A stretch of DNA of 64,000 bases from an uncultured Lachnospiraceae bacterium (GCA_910577675.1 CAJTOR010000003.1:74905-138904), one strand, 5' to 3'. Numbered from the stretch's first letter, positions 34,058 to 42,752 are shown. Program-made: numbers and translations. The notes: generated by a model not told the origin, from the sequence alone.

Positions 34058-35533
34058 ATGATAAACCAATTAAGGGATATAGGTAATATTTATGATTTAG
34101 TGGCTCTTTGTAGTTCATATATATTAAATGAGATTGGGAAAAAACCATATGAATTTGGAACATTTCAGGAGGAAGAATTTAATTTTGTATGGGATGCAGT
34201 CGAAAACTATTGTTTTGAAAAATCAGAAAATGGTCATCTGGTTGCGTTTAAAAGGCTAAGGGAACAAATTATTCGTTTAATGGCACCAGAGCCAAGTCTT
34301 GCGAAATGTTTTGCTGTTATAAAATCGATTGATGAATTGGTTGAGGTAGAACTGAATGGAATGTTGATGGGTGGGAATCATATTATTTCATATCAGGCGT
34401 TGAATGTAGAATATGTAGACAAGGTGAGAATCCTTCCCAAGAGGTTGGAAAGCATCCATGATAGAGGTGATGAACGGCTTGGGGTTTGGAATAGTGATGA
34501 ATTTCATACTTTATTCAGGAAACGAAGGGAATGCGCGTGCTCAGAACTGGATAAAGAGATGGCAAATTATATGGTGTGGGATGAAGCATGTGTAAAAACG
34601 TATCCGTTACAGGTTTATCGTCTGGATGAGGAACATCCTGCTACAAAACATTTCCGGGAAACGGGCGAAATTATATTTGGATTGGTTCCATTTACCAGTA
34701 TACCATTGCAAAGTATATTTGATCTTAAATTTAAGGGAAAAACGTTTTATATTGAAGGCATGCATGCGGAGCCTGAAAAGGAATTGAGAAAATGTTATGA
34801 GATGGTTTGTCGCAAAAGCAGAGAGGAGGGAATTGATTTTTTGGTCTTTCCGGAAATGATGATGACAGAAAACATCCTTTTAAGGGATAATGCTTTGTTA
34901 GCCTGTGAAAGAAAAAAGGAAAGAAAGTCTTCGTTTATTATAAATGGAACAATCTGGAAAGATTTCGCAAACCAATCCATTGTTACTGAAGGAAACGGAG
35001 AAAAAATTTTTTCCTATTACAAGAAAGAACCATATATTTTAGAGAGAAATGGAATTGAGTATAGAGAATTTTTAGATAAAGAAAAAAATAAAAGCTATGT
35101 TATCATGGAGATTGAGGGTGTTGGGAGAATTGGAATCGGGATTTGTAGGGATTTGATCAGTGAGAAGGTCAAGTTGTTTCATAAACATATGGGAACGGAT
35201 ATCCTTTTTATTCCCGCTTACACGGATTCCAGGGACATGTTGGCTTCTGCTGAAGAATTGTCGAAAGAGTATAATTGTATAGTTGTCCTTGCAAATACTT
35301 GTTCTGCTTTTGGTCAGGAGCTTTTGGAGCACGGAGATAAAATGTTGAGTTTTATTACGCTCCCGGCAAAAAATGGAAGTACCCGAGCTGTTGTGTTGCG
35401 TCCGTATTACAGTTGCGGGTGTTGCGAAAATTGTGCGCAGGGATGCATCGGGATGAAAGTTTGTGTAGATTTTTTGCATGTGGAACATTATGATTCCGGT
35501 TTGAGTTATAAAATAGTAGAAAGTTTCTTTTGA
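34058..35533 (+). CDS. Nitrilase-fold protein with novel N-terminal domain, 491 aa
   Basis: The C-terminal half (from about residue 220) is a carbon-nitrogen hydrolase domain. The catalytic triad is visible: Glu in FLVFPEMMMTEN, Lys in FSYYKKEPY, Cys in RIGIGICRDLIS. The first 200 residues match nothing I know. A C-terminal cysteine cluster (CGCCENCAQGC) may bind metal. Nitrilase folds act on amides or nitriles and have been seen in phage-defence reverse transcriptases (RT-nitrilase); no RT is present here. ATG 34058 follows GGGGGA; ATG 33995 is also in frame but has no ribosome site. It leads a three-gene cassette. Confidence 0.7.
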   Translation: MINQLRDIGNIYDLVALCSSYILNEIGKKPYEFGTFQEEEFNFVWDAVENYCFEKSENGHLVAFKRLREQIIRLMAPEPSLAKCFAVIKSIDELVEVELNGMLMGGNHIISYQALNVEYVDKVRILPKRLESIHDRGDERLGVWNSDEFHTLFRKRRECACSELDKEMANYMVWDEACVKTYPLQVYRLDEEHPATKHFRETGEIIFGLVPFTSIPLQSIFDLKFKGKTFYIEGMHAEPEKELRKCYEMVCRKSREEGIDFLVFPEMMMTENILLRDNALLACERKKERKSSFIINGTIWKDFANQSIVTEGNGEKIFSYYKKEPYILERNGIEYREFLDKEKNKSYVIMEIEGVGRIGIGICRDLISEKVKLFHKHMGTDILFIPAYTDSRDMLASAEELSKEYNCIVVLANTCSAFGQELLEHGDKMLSFITLPAKNGSTRAVVLRPYYSCGCCENCAQGCIGMKVCVDFLHVEHYDSGLSYKIVESFF

Positions 35534-35563
35534 ATGGAATAAAATGTGATTGGGGTGTTATGT

Positions 35564-36577
35564 ATGGGAAAAAGCGAGTTGTTAGGAGATTACTTTTTGG
35601 GGAAAGAAAATGGAGATTCTGAAAAAGAGGATTTTTTAAGAGAATTTGGCGAATCCCTTCGCAATTTTATTAAGACGGGGGTGGAGAATAAACAATTAGA
35701 AAAATTAGTTGCAGTAAAAGAAAAATTCCAGGAAACTTTTGAAAAGCGCTTTCGGATAGAAGAGATTTTGGTTGAAATCTCTGAAATCAGTGTAAAAAAA
35801 ACATTGGAACTGGTGAAAGAAAAAAATTCTGCATTGGAAAATCATGGTGCTGTCCCATCGGATGGAAGTGAGATGTTAAATTGTGTTTCGGAGGAAGCTT
35901 CGAAAATAATTAGCATAGAACTAAAAAATTTATTAGAAAAGGAATTTTTTACATCGATAAGAGATATGGCTTATTTAAGCCATGCGAATATGTTGTATGA
36001 ATTGTATAGGAAAGAAACGAAGATCCGTAGGGAGGAAAAAGAGTTTGAGGAGGTATCTGAAAAATGTATTGAGATGCCAATGATTGTCCGGGAGATTAAT
36101 GAGGAGAGAAGAGTGATGCTGGACGCGTTGGGAAAGAAAATGGATTTGGAAGAAAAAAAGGTGGAGAAAATACTGATGAGCCACAAAAAGTATTTTAATG
36201 TTTATGAAAAACAGGATGGCATCCAAATTTCATTATCCCCAGTAGGGAAAAAGTTTTATAATTATAGGAAAAATATTTCGCGGCAGTATTCCAATGAAGT
36301 AGTTGAGCATCTGATTTATAAAAATTGTGATAATTTGATGGAAGCAGTGGAAAATTACTGTGACAGTGGCTTTGCGTCTTATGTTAAATTTGATAATCTG
36401 CCACCGGAAATGGAAAGATCTTTGCAGAGCCGATATGGGTATGTAATGAAAAAGTTAAGGCCGGATATGGATGTGGATTTTATAATGGAGAAACATATTG
36501 GATGGAGAAAAGAAAGGAAATATGATGAAATCGATAAGTTTAGAATCGTTTCAGGGTGGAACAAAAAAGATTATTGA
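35564..36577 (+). CDS. Unknown protein with winged-helix-like middle, about 337 aa
   Basis: Charged, helical N-terminal half (many KE-rich stretches, likely coiled coil) and a middle block reading MDLEEKKVEKILMSHKKYF then GIQISLSPVGKKFYNY, which resembles the recognition helix and wing of a winged-helix domain. No catalytic motif is seen. It follows the nitrilase gene by about 30 bases and overlaps the next gene, so the three are co-translated. A GTG at 35546 is an alternative start. Confidence 0.6.
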   Translation: MGKSELLGDYFLGKENGDSEKEDFLREFGESLRNFIKTGVENKQLEKLVAVKEKFQETFEKRFRIEEILVEISEISVKKTLELVKEKNSALENHGAVPSDGSEMLNCVSEEASKIISIELKNLLEKEFFTSIRDMAYLSHANMLYELYRKETKIRREEKEFEEVSEKCIEMPMIVREINEERRVMLDALGKKMDLEEKKVEKILMSHKKYFNVYEKQDGIQISLSPVGKKFYNYRKNISRQYSNEVVEHLIYKNCDNLMEAVENYCDSGFASYVKFDNLPPEMERSLQSRYGYVMKKLRPDMDVDFIMEKHIGWRKERKYDEIDKFRIVSGWNKKDY

Positions 36578-37211
36578 GGAATTCAATTTGCTTTTAGAGA
36601 AAAGTGATTACAATTTGAATCCTTTTGTTATAGGGGATACCTTGCAGATGCCGGAAAAATATCCGAATGATTTTCCGGTTGTCTTAAGGAATTTTTTAGA
36701 GATTGTCCGTGATGAGGCAAAGGAGATTACAGATATGGAATCCTTTGAAGTAGCATTTCAGGCGTTGGATGATTATGACAACAATAATAAGTTTATTAAA
36801 TGGTTGCTGCGGTATATCATTGTGCTGGTTGAGCCGTTTCGGGATGCTGCGTTTTTAAGGGAAATGCCGAATGAAACTTTTCAGAAAATGGCGGATTACT
36901 GTTTTGCAAATCTAATTATAAGAAACAGTGGGAAAAAGAGTATAGATACAAGCATTGGGGATATTCAGCAGTTAATAATACTGCGGAAGATTATGTTTCG
37001 GTTTGTGGAAATGGTCATTGTAAATAATTTTTCGTATGAGAGAGCTTTTTATTCGATAAAGAGGATGTTTGGTTTGGAACAAGAAAAAATTCAAATATGG
37101 GGTGATCTTGTAAAAGCAAATGAAGAGAAGCTTTGGCGTGTGATGATGATGCAAAAACTTGCTGATATGGAAGAAAAACTTGATTTTATATTGGAACAAA
37201 TAGAAAAATAA
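36522..37211 (+). CDS. Unknown helical protein with C-terminal coiled coil, about 229 aa
   Basis: All-helical protein (KWLLRYIIVLVEPFRDAAF, IILRKIMFRFVEMVIVNNF) ending in a short coiled coil (LADMEEKLDFILEQIEK). No known motif. AAAGGAAAT lies just before the paired ATGs at 36522 and 36525, inside the end of the preceding gene (overlap about 55 bases). The tight packing suggests it works with the two upstream proteins. Confidence 0.6.
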   Translation: MMKSISLESFQGGTKKIIEEFNLLLEKSDYNLNPFVIGDTLQMPEKYPNDFPVVLRNFLEIVRDEAKEITDMESFEVAFQALDDYDNNNKFIKWLLRYIIVLVEPFRDAAFLREMPNETFQKMADYCFANLIIRNSGKKSIDTSIGDIQQLIILRKIMFRFVEMVIVNNFSYERAFYSIKRMFGLEQEKIQIWGDLVKANEEKLWRVMMMQKLADMEEKLDFILEQIEK

Positions 37212-37536
37212 ATAGCAGCGGATCGGTTTTTGTTTTCATGTAACTGTTGTATCAGGGCTTTCGAAACCAAGATATGGTATTGGAATTAAGATATCCTGTC
37301 CGCATCCCATACTCTATTTTTTGGTGTGACAGCGACATTCTATTTCATTACTAAAATTGTTTTTGTTACTGTGATGCTGAGAAGCCTTTTTGTCTATAGT
37401 TACGGTCTGTGAGATGGCAGAAGTTCGACCAGATGGACGGAACAGTGGTGGTCATAGCAAAGAAGATTACAGAAGTGACGGAAGATGTATATCTTCCATT
37501 AATATGTAAAGGAAGGAGTGGTGGTTCTGTAAAGTG
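37212..37536. other. Non-coding region with gene debris
   Basis: I see no gene here. Short frames such as the one starting near 37415 (MAEVRPDGRNSGG) are not convincing. The base composition is mixed and the stretch is probably decayed sequence between the cassette and the Rpn remnant. Confidence 0.4.
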
Positions 37537-37566
37537 GTTGACAGAACTGTAAACTGTCCGTTATAA
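37537..37566 (+). promoter_or_regulatory. Promoter of the Rpn-like remnant
   Basis: -35 TTGACA (37537-37542), 18-base spacer, -10 TATAAT (37561-37566). It survives although the gene it drives is truncated. Confidence 0.65.
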
Positions 37567-37604
37567 TTGGTTTCGCAGAAGAGGGAAGCGAATGGGGAAA
37601 TCTA

Positions 37605-37830
37605 ATGACAGAATTTTTGATGAAACCGAAGATTGATTTCGCTTTTAAAGAAATCATGATGGATGAGAAGGGGTCGGTTTTTTATCCGCTATCTTGAAAC
37701 TTGATCTGGTATTAATTATGGAAACAAAGAAGAGGAACGAAGTGATAGTTCCCTTGTCAGTGTATTATATACATGGTGCTAGCACCATGTATATAAAGGC
37801 GGCTAAGAGAAAATCGGTGTTTAGCTAATG
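37605..37830 (+). pseudogene. Rpn/PD-(D/E)XK transposase-nuclease remnant
   Basis: The frame starts MTEFLMKPKIDFAFKEIMMD and then reads EK, the classic N-terminus of Rpn-family recombination-promoting nucleases in clostridia. After about 20 residues the frame is broken; pieces such as KLDLVLIMETKKRNEV continue in another frame. The intact gene is roughly 300 residues, so only a decayed start remains. The right limit is approximate. Confidence 0.72.
37766..37791. repeat. 26-bp perfect palindrome
   Basis: tatacatggtgct/agcaccatgtata is a perfect inverted repeat without loop (13-base arms). It could be an operator, a terminator-like hairpin or a remnant of a mobile element end. Confidence 0.8.
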
Positions 37831-37993
37831 ATTTCTTACGTTTTAACTTTTTAGAAAACTTTATTTTGTATGGTTTTAAAAACTAAAGATTGTGTAAGTA
37901 GTATATTGCATCTTTATTATTTGGGGAGAAAGATTTTATTGTATAAAGATTCAAAATGTATTGTTAATTTGTGGTTTTTTATTTAATATATGA

Positions 37994-38066
37994 GTGGCAA
38001 TATTATGGCAACAGAAAATCAGCAAGCCAAATATAGATGTAATTGATATAAAAACAGGTGTGTATT
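37994..38066 (+). repeat. 73-bp repeat, copy B
   Basis: Same-orientation copy of 32610-32682. The 5.4 kb between the copies hold the phosphorylase, the IS remnant, the nitrilase cassette and the Rpn remnant. Copy B lies about 240 bases upstream of the ArsR-like gene. Confidence 0.9.
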
Positions 38067-38183
38067 TGTATGAAATTTAAATAAATAGAGTTGAGAAAAC
38101 AAAGAACATGCCAAGTTTAAGTGATAAACAATAAAGAAGAACTCAGACTAAGGAAAAAGAAGTAAATAAAAGCGGTTTGAAAA

Positions 38184-38271
38184 TACGTAATTACGTATTG
38201 ACAAAATAAAAACACCATGGTATCCTGTAGTTACGATATATCGTAATAACGTAACTGCGGGATACTTTTTT
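38184..38271 (+). promoter_or_regulatory. Promoter with palindromic operators and a hairpin
   Basis: -35 TTGACA (38198-38203), 17-base spacer, -10 TATCCT (38221-38226). Perfect palindromes tacgtaattacgta (38184-38197) and ttacgatatatcgtaa (38231-38246) flank the promoter and share a TTACG half-site, suiting an autoregulating ArsR-type dimer. gtatcctgtagttac (38220-38234) also pairs imperfectly with 38251-38265 before a T6 run; because its left arm contains the -10 box it can only terminate transcripts coming from upstream. Confidence 0.75.
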
Positions 38272-38307
38272 GTATTTCCGTATAACATGGCACAGAAAGG
38301 GGATTTT

Positions 38308-39054
38308 ATGGAGAGAGATTACGGCATGGAGATTGACATGTTAAAGAAGGAATTGGAAGAGGTAAAAGGTTTGCTTCGCGGACTGGTTCAGCGGAATGTT
38401 GCAGCTCTTGGTCAGCCTGCGATGCAGGCGGTGCAGGAAGAGAAGTGCGGTAAAAAGGAGGAGGATGCGGGCGGGCAGCTTCCTGGAGGGAATGAGATCA
38501 ACCATGGCATTCACTCGCCTGGTTCAGCGCCCTCATGTCCTGGTTCAGCGTTTCTTGAAGGGATTGAGATCATCCGTGGCATGCACCCGGATCCTCAGAT
38601 TTCAGAGCAGATGGAAGAACTTTGCAGGCTGACGGCAGAAGGAGAAAAAGGACAAAAAGGGCTTATAAACTATATGGGCATATTTGCATCCGGGGGGCGG
38701 CAGCAAAACTGGATCAGGCACCAAGTAAGTATCGCGGATCTGCTTGCCCTGATTGAAAACCATACCGCCGAAAAGGTATTAAGCTGTATAGGAAACGGCG
38801 ACCGGTTGAACTTATTGCTCGCCATCCTGAAAAAGCCGCAGACCGTGGCGGAGCTTGTCGCAGAATGCGGGTTCAATTCAACCGGTCAGGCGTACCACCA
38901 TATGAAACCCCTGCTGGCGGCGGATCTTATTGTGGAAACGGGCAAGGGCATCTATGTTGCGCAGCAGCACAAAGTGCAGGGGATTATAATGCTGCTTGCG
39001 GGCATTGCGGATATGGTGGACGAAACTTATACAAAGGGATGCTGGGAGGCATAA
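38308..39054 (+). CDS. ArsR-like winged-helix regulator, 248 aa
   Basis: The C-terminal half (about residues 145-240) reads LLLAILKKPQTVAELVAECGFNSTGQAYHHMKPLLAADLI, a winged helix of ArsR-like type. The N-terminal part has a short coiled coil (MLKKELEEVKGLLRGL) and a Gly/Pro/Ser-rich stretch with an imperfect internal repeat (EINHGIHSPGSA / EIIRGMHPDPQ). AAAGGGGA precedes ATG 38308. The palindromes in its promoter suggest autoregulation. It converges with the aldo/keto reductase gene, whose stop is 10 bases away. Confidence 0.75.
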   Translation: MERDYGMEIDMLKKELEEVKGLLRGLVQRNVAALGQPAMQAVQEEKCGKKEEDAGGQLPGGNEINHGIHSPGSAPSCPGSAFLEGIEIIRGMHPDPQISEQMEELCRLTAEGEKGQKGLINYMGIFASGGRQQNWIRHQVSIADLLALIENHTAEKVLSCIGNGDRLNLLLAILKKPQTVAELVAECGFNSTGQAYHHMKPLLAADLIVETGKGIYVAQQHKVQGIIMLLAGIADMVDETYTKGCWEA

Positions 39055-39064
39055 AAAACAGTGT

Positions 39065-40231
39065 TTAGAAAACTGTTTCGTTTGCAGAGCCAAAATAGGC
39101 GGCAGTCCGTGCCATGCGGTCGGCAATTTTTACACCGAAAGGGCATCTGGTTTCGCAGGCGCGGCAGCCAATGCACTCGTTAGCATGATGTTTCAGCGCA
39201 AAATAGTGGGACTTTACGGAAGCTGGGATTTCCGGCTGCATGGAAGCTAAGTCATAATATTTATTTACCAGCGCAATATCAATATCTGCCGGGCAGGGCT
39301 TGCAGTGTCCGCAATAGGTGCACTCACCCTGTCCGAACCTGTGGTAAGGGGCGCGGCTTAGAGTGGTAGCGTAGTCTTTGGCACTATCGGATGCTTCCTC
39401 GTAGGCAGCCGCAGCCTCCACATGTGCAGCGGTATCACACCCGACCATAACGGATGCCACCGCAGGGCGGGTCAGGCAGTAGTGGATACACTGAACCGGC
39501 GTGAGCGGCACGCCAAAAGGGGAACGTTTCTCGTCGAACAGCCGCCCGCCCGCATAAGGTTTCATCACCGTAAGCCCCACGCCGTGCTGTTCGCACAGCC
39601 GGTAAAGCATGCTCCTTGCCGGATCAATTCCAAACAGGTCATCCCTGTAGTGATCGGCAAAATAATTGTCAATATTATCCGTGGGCGGCAGCATATCAAA
39701 CGCCGGGTTAATGCTGAACAAAAGCATCTCGACCATGCCGCTCTCAACGGCTTTTTTCGCCATATCGGGATTGTGGGTGCTCATGCCGATATGGTGGATT
39801 TTCCCGCTTTTTTTCAACTCTTTTACATATTCGATATACGCCCCTCCCATAGCGTCATCCCAATCTTTTATGCTGTCAACAAAGTGGATCATGCCAAGGT
39901 CAATATAGTCGGTTTTAAGCCTTAAAAGAAGATCTTCAAATGCCTCCCTGCATTTTTCAACATCCCGCGTGCGGACATACTGGCCATTCTGCCAGGTGGA
40001 ACCGATATGCCCCTGGATATACCATTTTTCCCTGTTGCCGGCAATCGACTTTCCTATATTGGTGCGCACGTTCGGCTCGGACATCCAGCAGTCGAGAATA
40101 TTGATTCCAAGTTCCGCCGCCCTGTCAATTACCGCCTTGCATCCGGCATAGTCGTGGCGCTCCAGCCACTCCCCGCCAAGACCTATTTCACTTACCATTA
40201 ACCCTGTTTTTCCTAATTTGCGATAATTCAT
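39065..40231 (-). CDS. Aldo/keto reductase with C-terminal 4Fe-4S domain, 388 aa
   Basis: NADPH-dependent aldo/keto reductase barrel (MNYRKLGKTGLMVSEIGLGG, DYIDLGMIHFVD, KIHHIGMSTHNPDMAKKAV) followed by a ferredoxin-like tail with CTYCGHCKPCPADIDI and CIGCRACETRCPFGV. This layout is common in anaerobes; the substrate is unknown. The ATG (complement 40229-40231) has TGGAGG upstream. The 55 bases before and including the start nearly repeat those of the GH26-like gene, including a cre-like site. Confidence 0.93.
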   Translation of the reverse strand: MNYRKLGKTGLMVSEIGLGGEWLERHDYAGCKAVIDRAAELGINILDCWMSEPNVRTNIGKSIAGNREKWYIQGHIGSTWQNGQYVRTRDVEKCREAFEDLLLRLKTDYIDLGMIHFVDSIKDWDDAMGGAYIEYVKELKKSGKIHHIGMSTHNPDMAKKAVESGMVEMLLFSINPAFDMLPPTDNIDNYFADHYRDDLFGIDPARSMLYRLCEQHGVGLTVMKPYAGGRLFDEKRSPFGVPLTPVQCIHYCLTRPAVASVMVGCDTAAHVEAAAAYEEASDSAKDYATTLSRAPYHRFGQGECTYCGHCKPCPADIDIALVNKYYDLASMQPEIPASVKSHYFALKHHANECIGCRACETRCPFGVKIADRMARTAAYFGSANETVF

Positions 40232-40283
40232 AAAATCCTCCATTTCGAAAACGTTTACGTTCTGGAACCGCAAGAGAAAGCTG
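40229..40283 (-). repeat. Leader block shared with the glycosidase gene
   Basis: Read on the minus strand this block matches 14124-14179 at about 90% with one indel, up to and including the ATG. Shared parts: ctttctcttgcggt, the site gaacgtaaacgtt, and atggaggattttatg. The two genes are otherwise unrelated, so this is a common regulatory leader. Confidence 0.92.
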
Positions 40284-40325
40284 CCCCTATGGCTATGTAC
40301 CCGGTGTGGACATTATTCTGTTGCA

Positions 40326-40354
40326 ATCATAACATTTGGGTGGGGGAAAGTCAA
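40326..40354 (-). promoter_or_regulatory. Promoter of the aldo/keto reductase gene
   Basis: On the minus strand: -35 TTGACT (complement 40349-40354), 17-base spacer, -10 TATGAT (complement 40326-40331). The cre-like site (complement 40246-40262) lies downstream of it in the leader. Confidence 0.75.
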
Positions 40355-40391
40355 CACCGCCAAAGGAAGGAAAATTAACCCGCGGATTATC

Positions 40392-40420
40392 TTGTAAAGA
40401 GCGGTATAAAACGCTATAAT
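40392..40420 (+). promoter_or_regulatory. Promoter of the WYL gene pair
   Basis: -35 TTGTAA (40392-40397), 17-base spacer, -10 TATAAT (40415-40420), 36 bases before the first WYL start. Confidence 0.75.
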
Positions 40421-40455
40421 AAATCTGGGAAAAAGGCTTTATCCGGGGGGTTATT

Positions 40456-41730
40456 ATGTCTTACAGTGAGTTGATTAAGAATTTCGGGCGCATCCGCGAT
40501 TATATGAGGGAATTCTATGTGTGCGGGTTTAAGAGCAGGGAGGAGTATGACAGGAAAAGCGCGCGCTCCTATGACGATGAGAGGAGACGCATTGAAAGCT
40601 GGCTTGGTGATTATATGGGTTTTGTAAAGACCGCCGGGGGAAAAAACGTTTTTCTTGCCATCGATAGCCGCCTGGTATACCATAACCCTTTATATAAAGC
40701 GTGGAAGGCAAAAAGTTTTACCGACGGGGATATCACATTACACTTCCTGATTTTTGATATACTGGACGAGGCAGGGGCTCAATATCCGCTAAATGAGATA
40801 ATGGAGAAACTGGATTTCTATATGACGGGTGCGGGGGTGGAAAAGACATTTGATATTTCAACAGTCAGAAAAAAACTAAAAGAATATGTGCAGGAGGGAC
40901 TTATCCTGACAGAAAAGCGGGGAAAAAACCTGTTTTATGGGAGGGCGAAAATGGGGGAGTTACCTGGTTCTGATCTGCTTGATTTTTTTTCGGAGACAGC
41001 GCCCTGCGGCGTGGTCGGTTCCTACCTGCTTGATAAGCAGATGGAGATGGGTGGTCATTTCAGGTTTAAGCATCATTATATTACACAGGCACTTGACTGC
41101 GGTATTCTTTGTACCCTCCTTGATGCAATGCAGAAAAAACGGGAGGTAACACTTGAAATGGCAGGGCGGGGCAACAGTGGTTCCACAGAAAAACAGGTTG
41201 TCCCGCTGCGCATTTTTATCAGCGTGCAGAATGGGCGGCAGTATTTGATGGCGGGCTTTAATGGGAACATTTTTGGATTTCGCCTTGACCGGATACTTGT
41301 GGTTAAGGAGGGGGATATCTGCGGGGAATTTGAGCGTCTGCGCGCCGCGCTTGACCGGATGCAGCAGAATATGTGGGGGGTTAGTGTAGCGCAGTATTGC
41401 GAGCGGGAAGACACCGCCGTTTCTTCGGATTTGGTTTTTGAGAGCGTGGAATTTACCATTTGGTATGGCACCGGGCAGGAGTATATCCACAACCGGCTTG
41501 TGCGCGAGAAGCGCTGCGGGAGGGTTGTGAAAATTGATAAGCACAGGAGCAAATTTACAGGGGAAGTATTGGACTCGCGCGAGCTTCTGCCCTGGATTCG
41601 CACTTTTCTTGGGCGGATTATATCGATACATTTTTCAAATAAGGCACTTGAGAAGCAATTTTTCAGTGATATTAAGACAATGTACCGGATGTACGGGATT
41701 GTAAAGGATGGAAAAGAGGATGTTTTGTGA
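40456..41730 (+). CDS. WYL-domain protein, 424 aa
   Basis: A helical N-terminal region is followed by a winged-helix-like part (VRKKLKEYVQEGLILTEKRGKNLFY) and a WYL domain (QVVPLRIFISVQNGRQYLMAGFN ... FRLDRI), then the C-terminal extension common in WYL regulators. WYL domains bind ligands, possibly nucleic acid, and regulate defence genes including CRISPR loci. It overlaps the second WYL gene by 23 bases. It sits at the left edge of the defence island. Confidence 0.88.
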   Translation: MSYSELIKNFGRIRDYMREFYVCGFKSREEYDRKSARSYDDERRRIESWLGDYMGFVKTAGGKNVFLAIDSRLVYHNPLYKAWKAKSFTDGDITLHFLIFDILDEAGAQYPLNEIMEKLDFYMTGAGVEKTFDISTVRKKLKEYVQEGLILTEKRGKNLFYGRAKMGELPGSDLLDFFSETAPCGVVGSYLLDKQMEMGGHFRFKHHYITQALDCGILCTLLDAMQKKREVTLEMAGRGNSGSTEKQVVPLRIFISVQNGRQYLMAGFNGNIFGFRLDRILVVKEGDICGEFERLRAALDRMQQNMWGVSVAQYCEREDTAVSSDLVFESVEFTIWYGTGQEYIHNRLVREKRCGRVVKIDKHRSKFTGEVLDSRELLPWIRTFLGRIISIHFSNKALEKQFFSDIKTMYRMYGIVKDGKEDVL

Positions 41731-42673
41731 ATGGTACGGCGCATATTACAACGCGGTTGCAAAAATATTGAGGGAGGCAGCAAAAAGCCCTGTTACGAGG
41801 CAGAGGATGCAGGAGATTATAAGGGAACAGGCATTTTCTGAAAGTATTTTGGCGGTGGAACCGGCACTGTTATCCGGGCGCTATCCATTTCTTTTCCCGG
41901 ATGGGACAAGCCGGTTAAAACATGCCCCGACCATGCCGCTTACGCTGCTTGAAAAACGGTGGTTAAAAGCGGTTTTGCTCGATCCGAGGGTAAGGCTGTT
42001 CGAGTGTGGGATTGAGGGGCTTGAAGAAGTTGAGCCGCTTTTTACATCGGAGGATGTGCGGGTGTTTGACCGGTATGGGGACGGTGACCCGTACCAGGAT
42101 GAAACCTATATCGCGAATTTCCGCCTGATTCTTAGTGCCTTAAAGGAGCACCGCCCGCTCGCTGTCGATGTAAAAAACAAACGGGGGGTGCTTACCCATA
42201 TGAATGTGCTGCCGCAATATCTGGAGTATTCGGAGAAGGATGATAAATTCCGGCTATTTACCTTGGGATGCCGCTATGGGAGAATTATAAACCTGGCAAG
42301 AATCCTCTCGGTAAAATATATAGAGATGGAAGAAAAAATGGAGGAATGGGCAAAGAAATATATGGAGAAGCCTGTTATTAACAAGGAGAGTATTGTTTTT
42401 GAATTGTATGACGGGCGCAATACCTTGGAGAGGGCGCTGCTGCACTTTGCAGATTTTGAAAAGAGGGCGGAGCGGCTTAGCGGGAGGCACTACCGGATAA
42501 AGGTGGTCTATAACAGGGAGGATAAAACCGAACTTGTAATCCGCGTGCTCTCATTTGGACCATTCCTTAAAGTGGTGGAACCGGAAGATTTTGTGGAACT
42601 GATAAAAGAAAGACTTGCGAATCAGTATGCCCTGACCGGTGAGGAGGGGATTGCAGAGGAAAATAATTTGTAG
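41708..42673 (+). CDS. Second WYL-domain protein, 321 aa
   Basis: The block HRPLAVDVKNKRGVLTHMNVLPQYLEYSEKDDKFRLF is the WYL core in a diverged form, followed by the usual C-terminal extension (VLSFGPFLKVVEPEDFVELIKERL). The N-terminal part is helical, without a clear HTH. It is translationally coupled to the first WYL gene and probably forms a hetero-oligomer with it. Confidence 0.85.
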   Translation: MEKRMFCEWYGAYYNAVAKILREAAKSPVTRQRMQEIIREQAFSESILAVEPALLSGRYPFLFPDGTSRLKHAPTMPLTLLEKRWLKAVLLDPRVRLFECGIEGLEEVEPLFTSEDVRVFDRYGDGDPYQDETYIANFRLILSALKEHRPLAVDVKNKRGVLTHMNVLPQYLEYSEKDDKFRLFTLGCRYGRIINLARILSVKYIEMEEKMEEWAKKYMEKPVINKESIVFELYDGRNTLERALLHFADFEKRAERLSGRHYRIKVVYNREDKTELVIRVLSFGPFLKVVEPEDFVELIKERLANQYALTGEEGIAEENNL

Positions 42674-42752
42674 TGGATATAATAGGAAAAAGGCTCCCGA
42701 TGAAAAGCGGGATGTCCTTAACGGAGAAAACAAAAATCGAATAGGATAAACA

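Noticed and set aside
38220..38271. Hairpin with T6 read as an attenuator of the ArsR-like gene
   Set aside because: Its left arm includes the -10 box, so the promoter's own transcript lacks that arm; it could only stop upstream transcripts.
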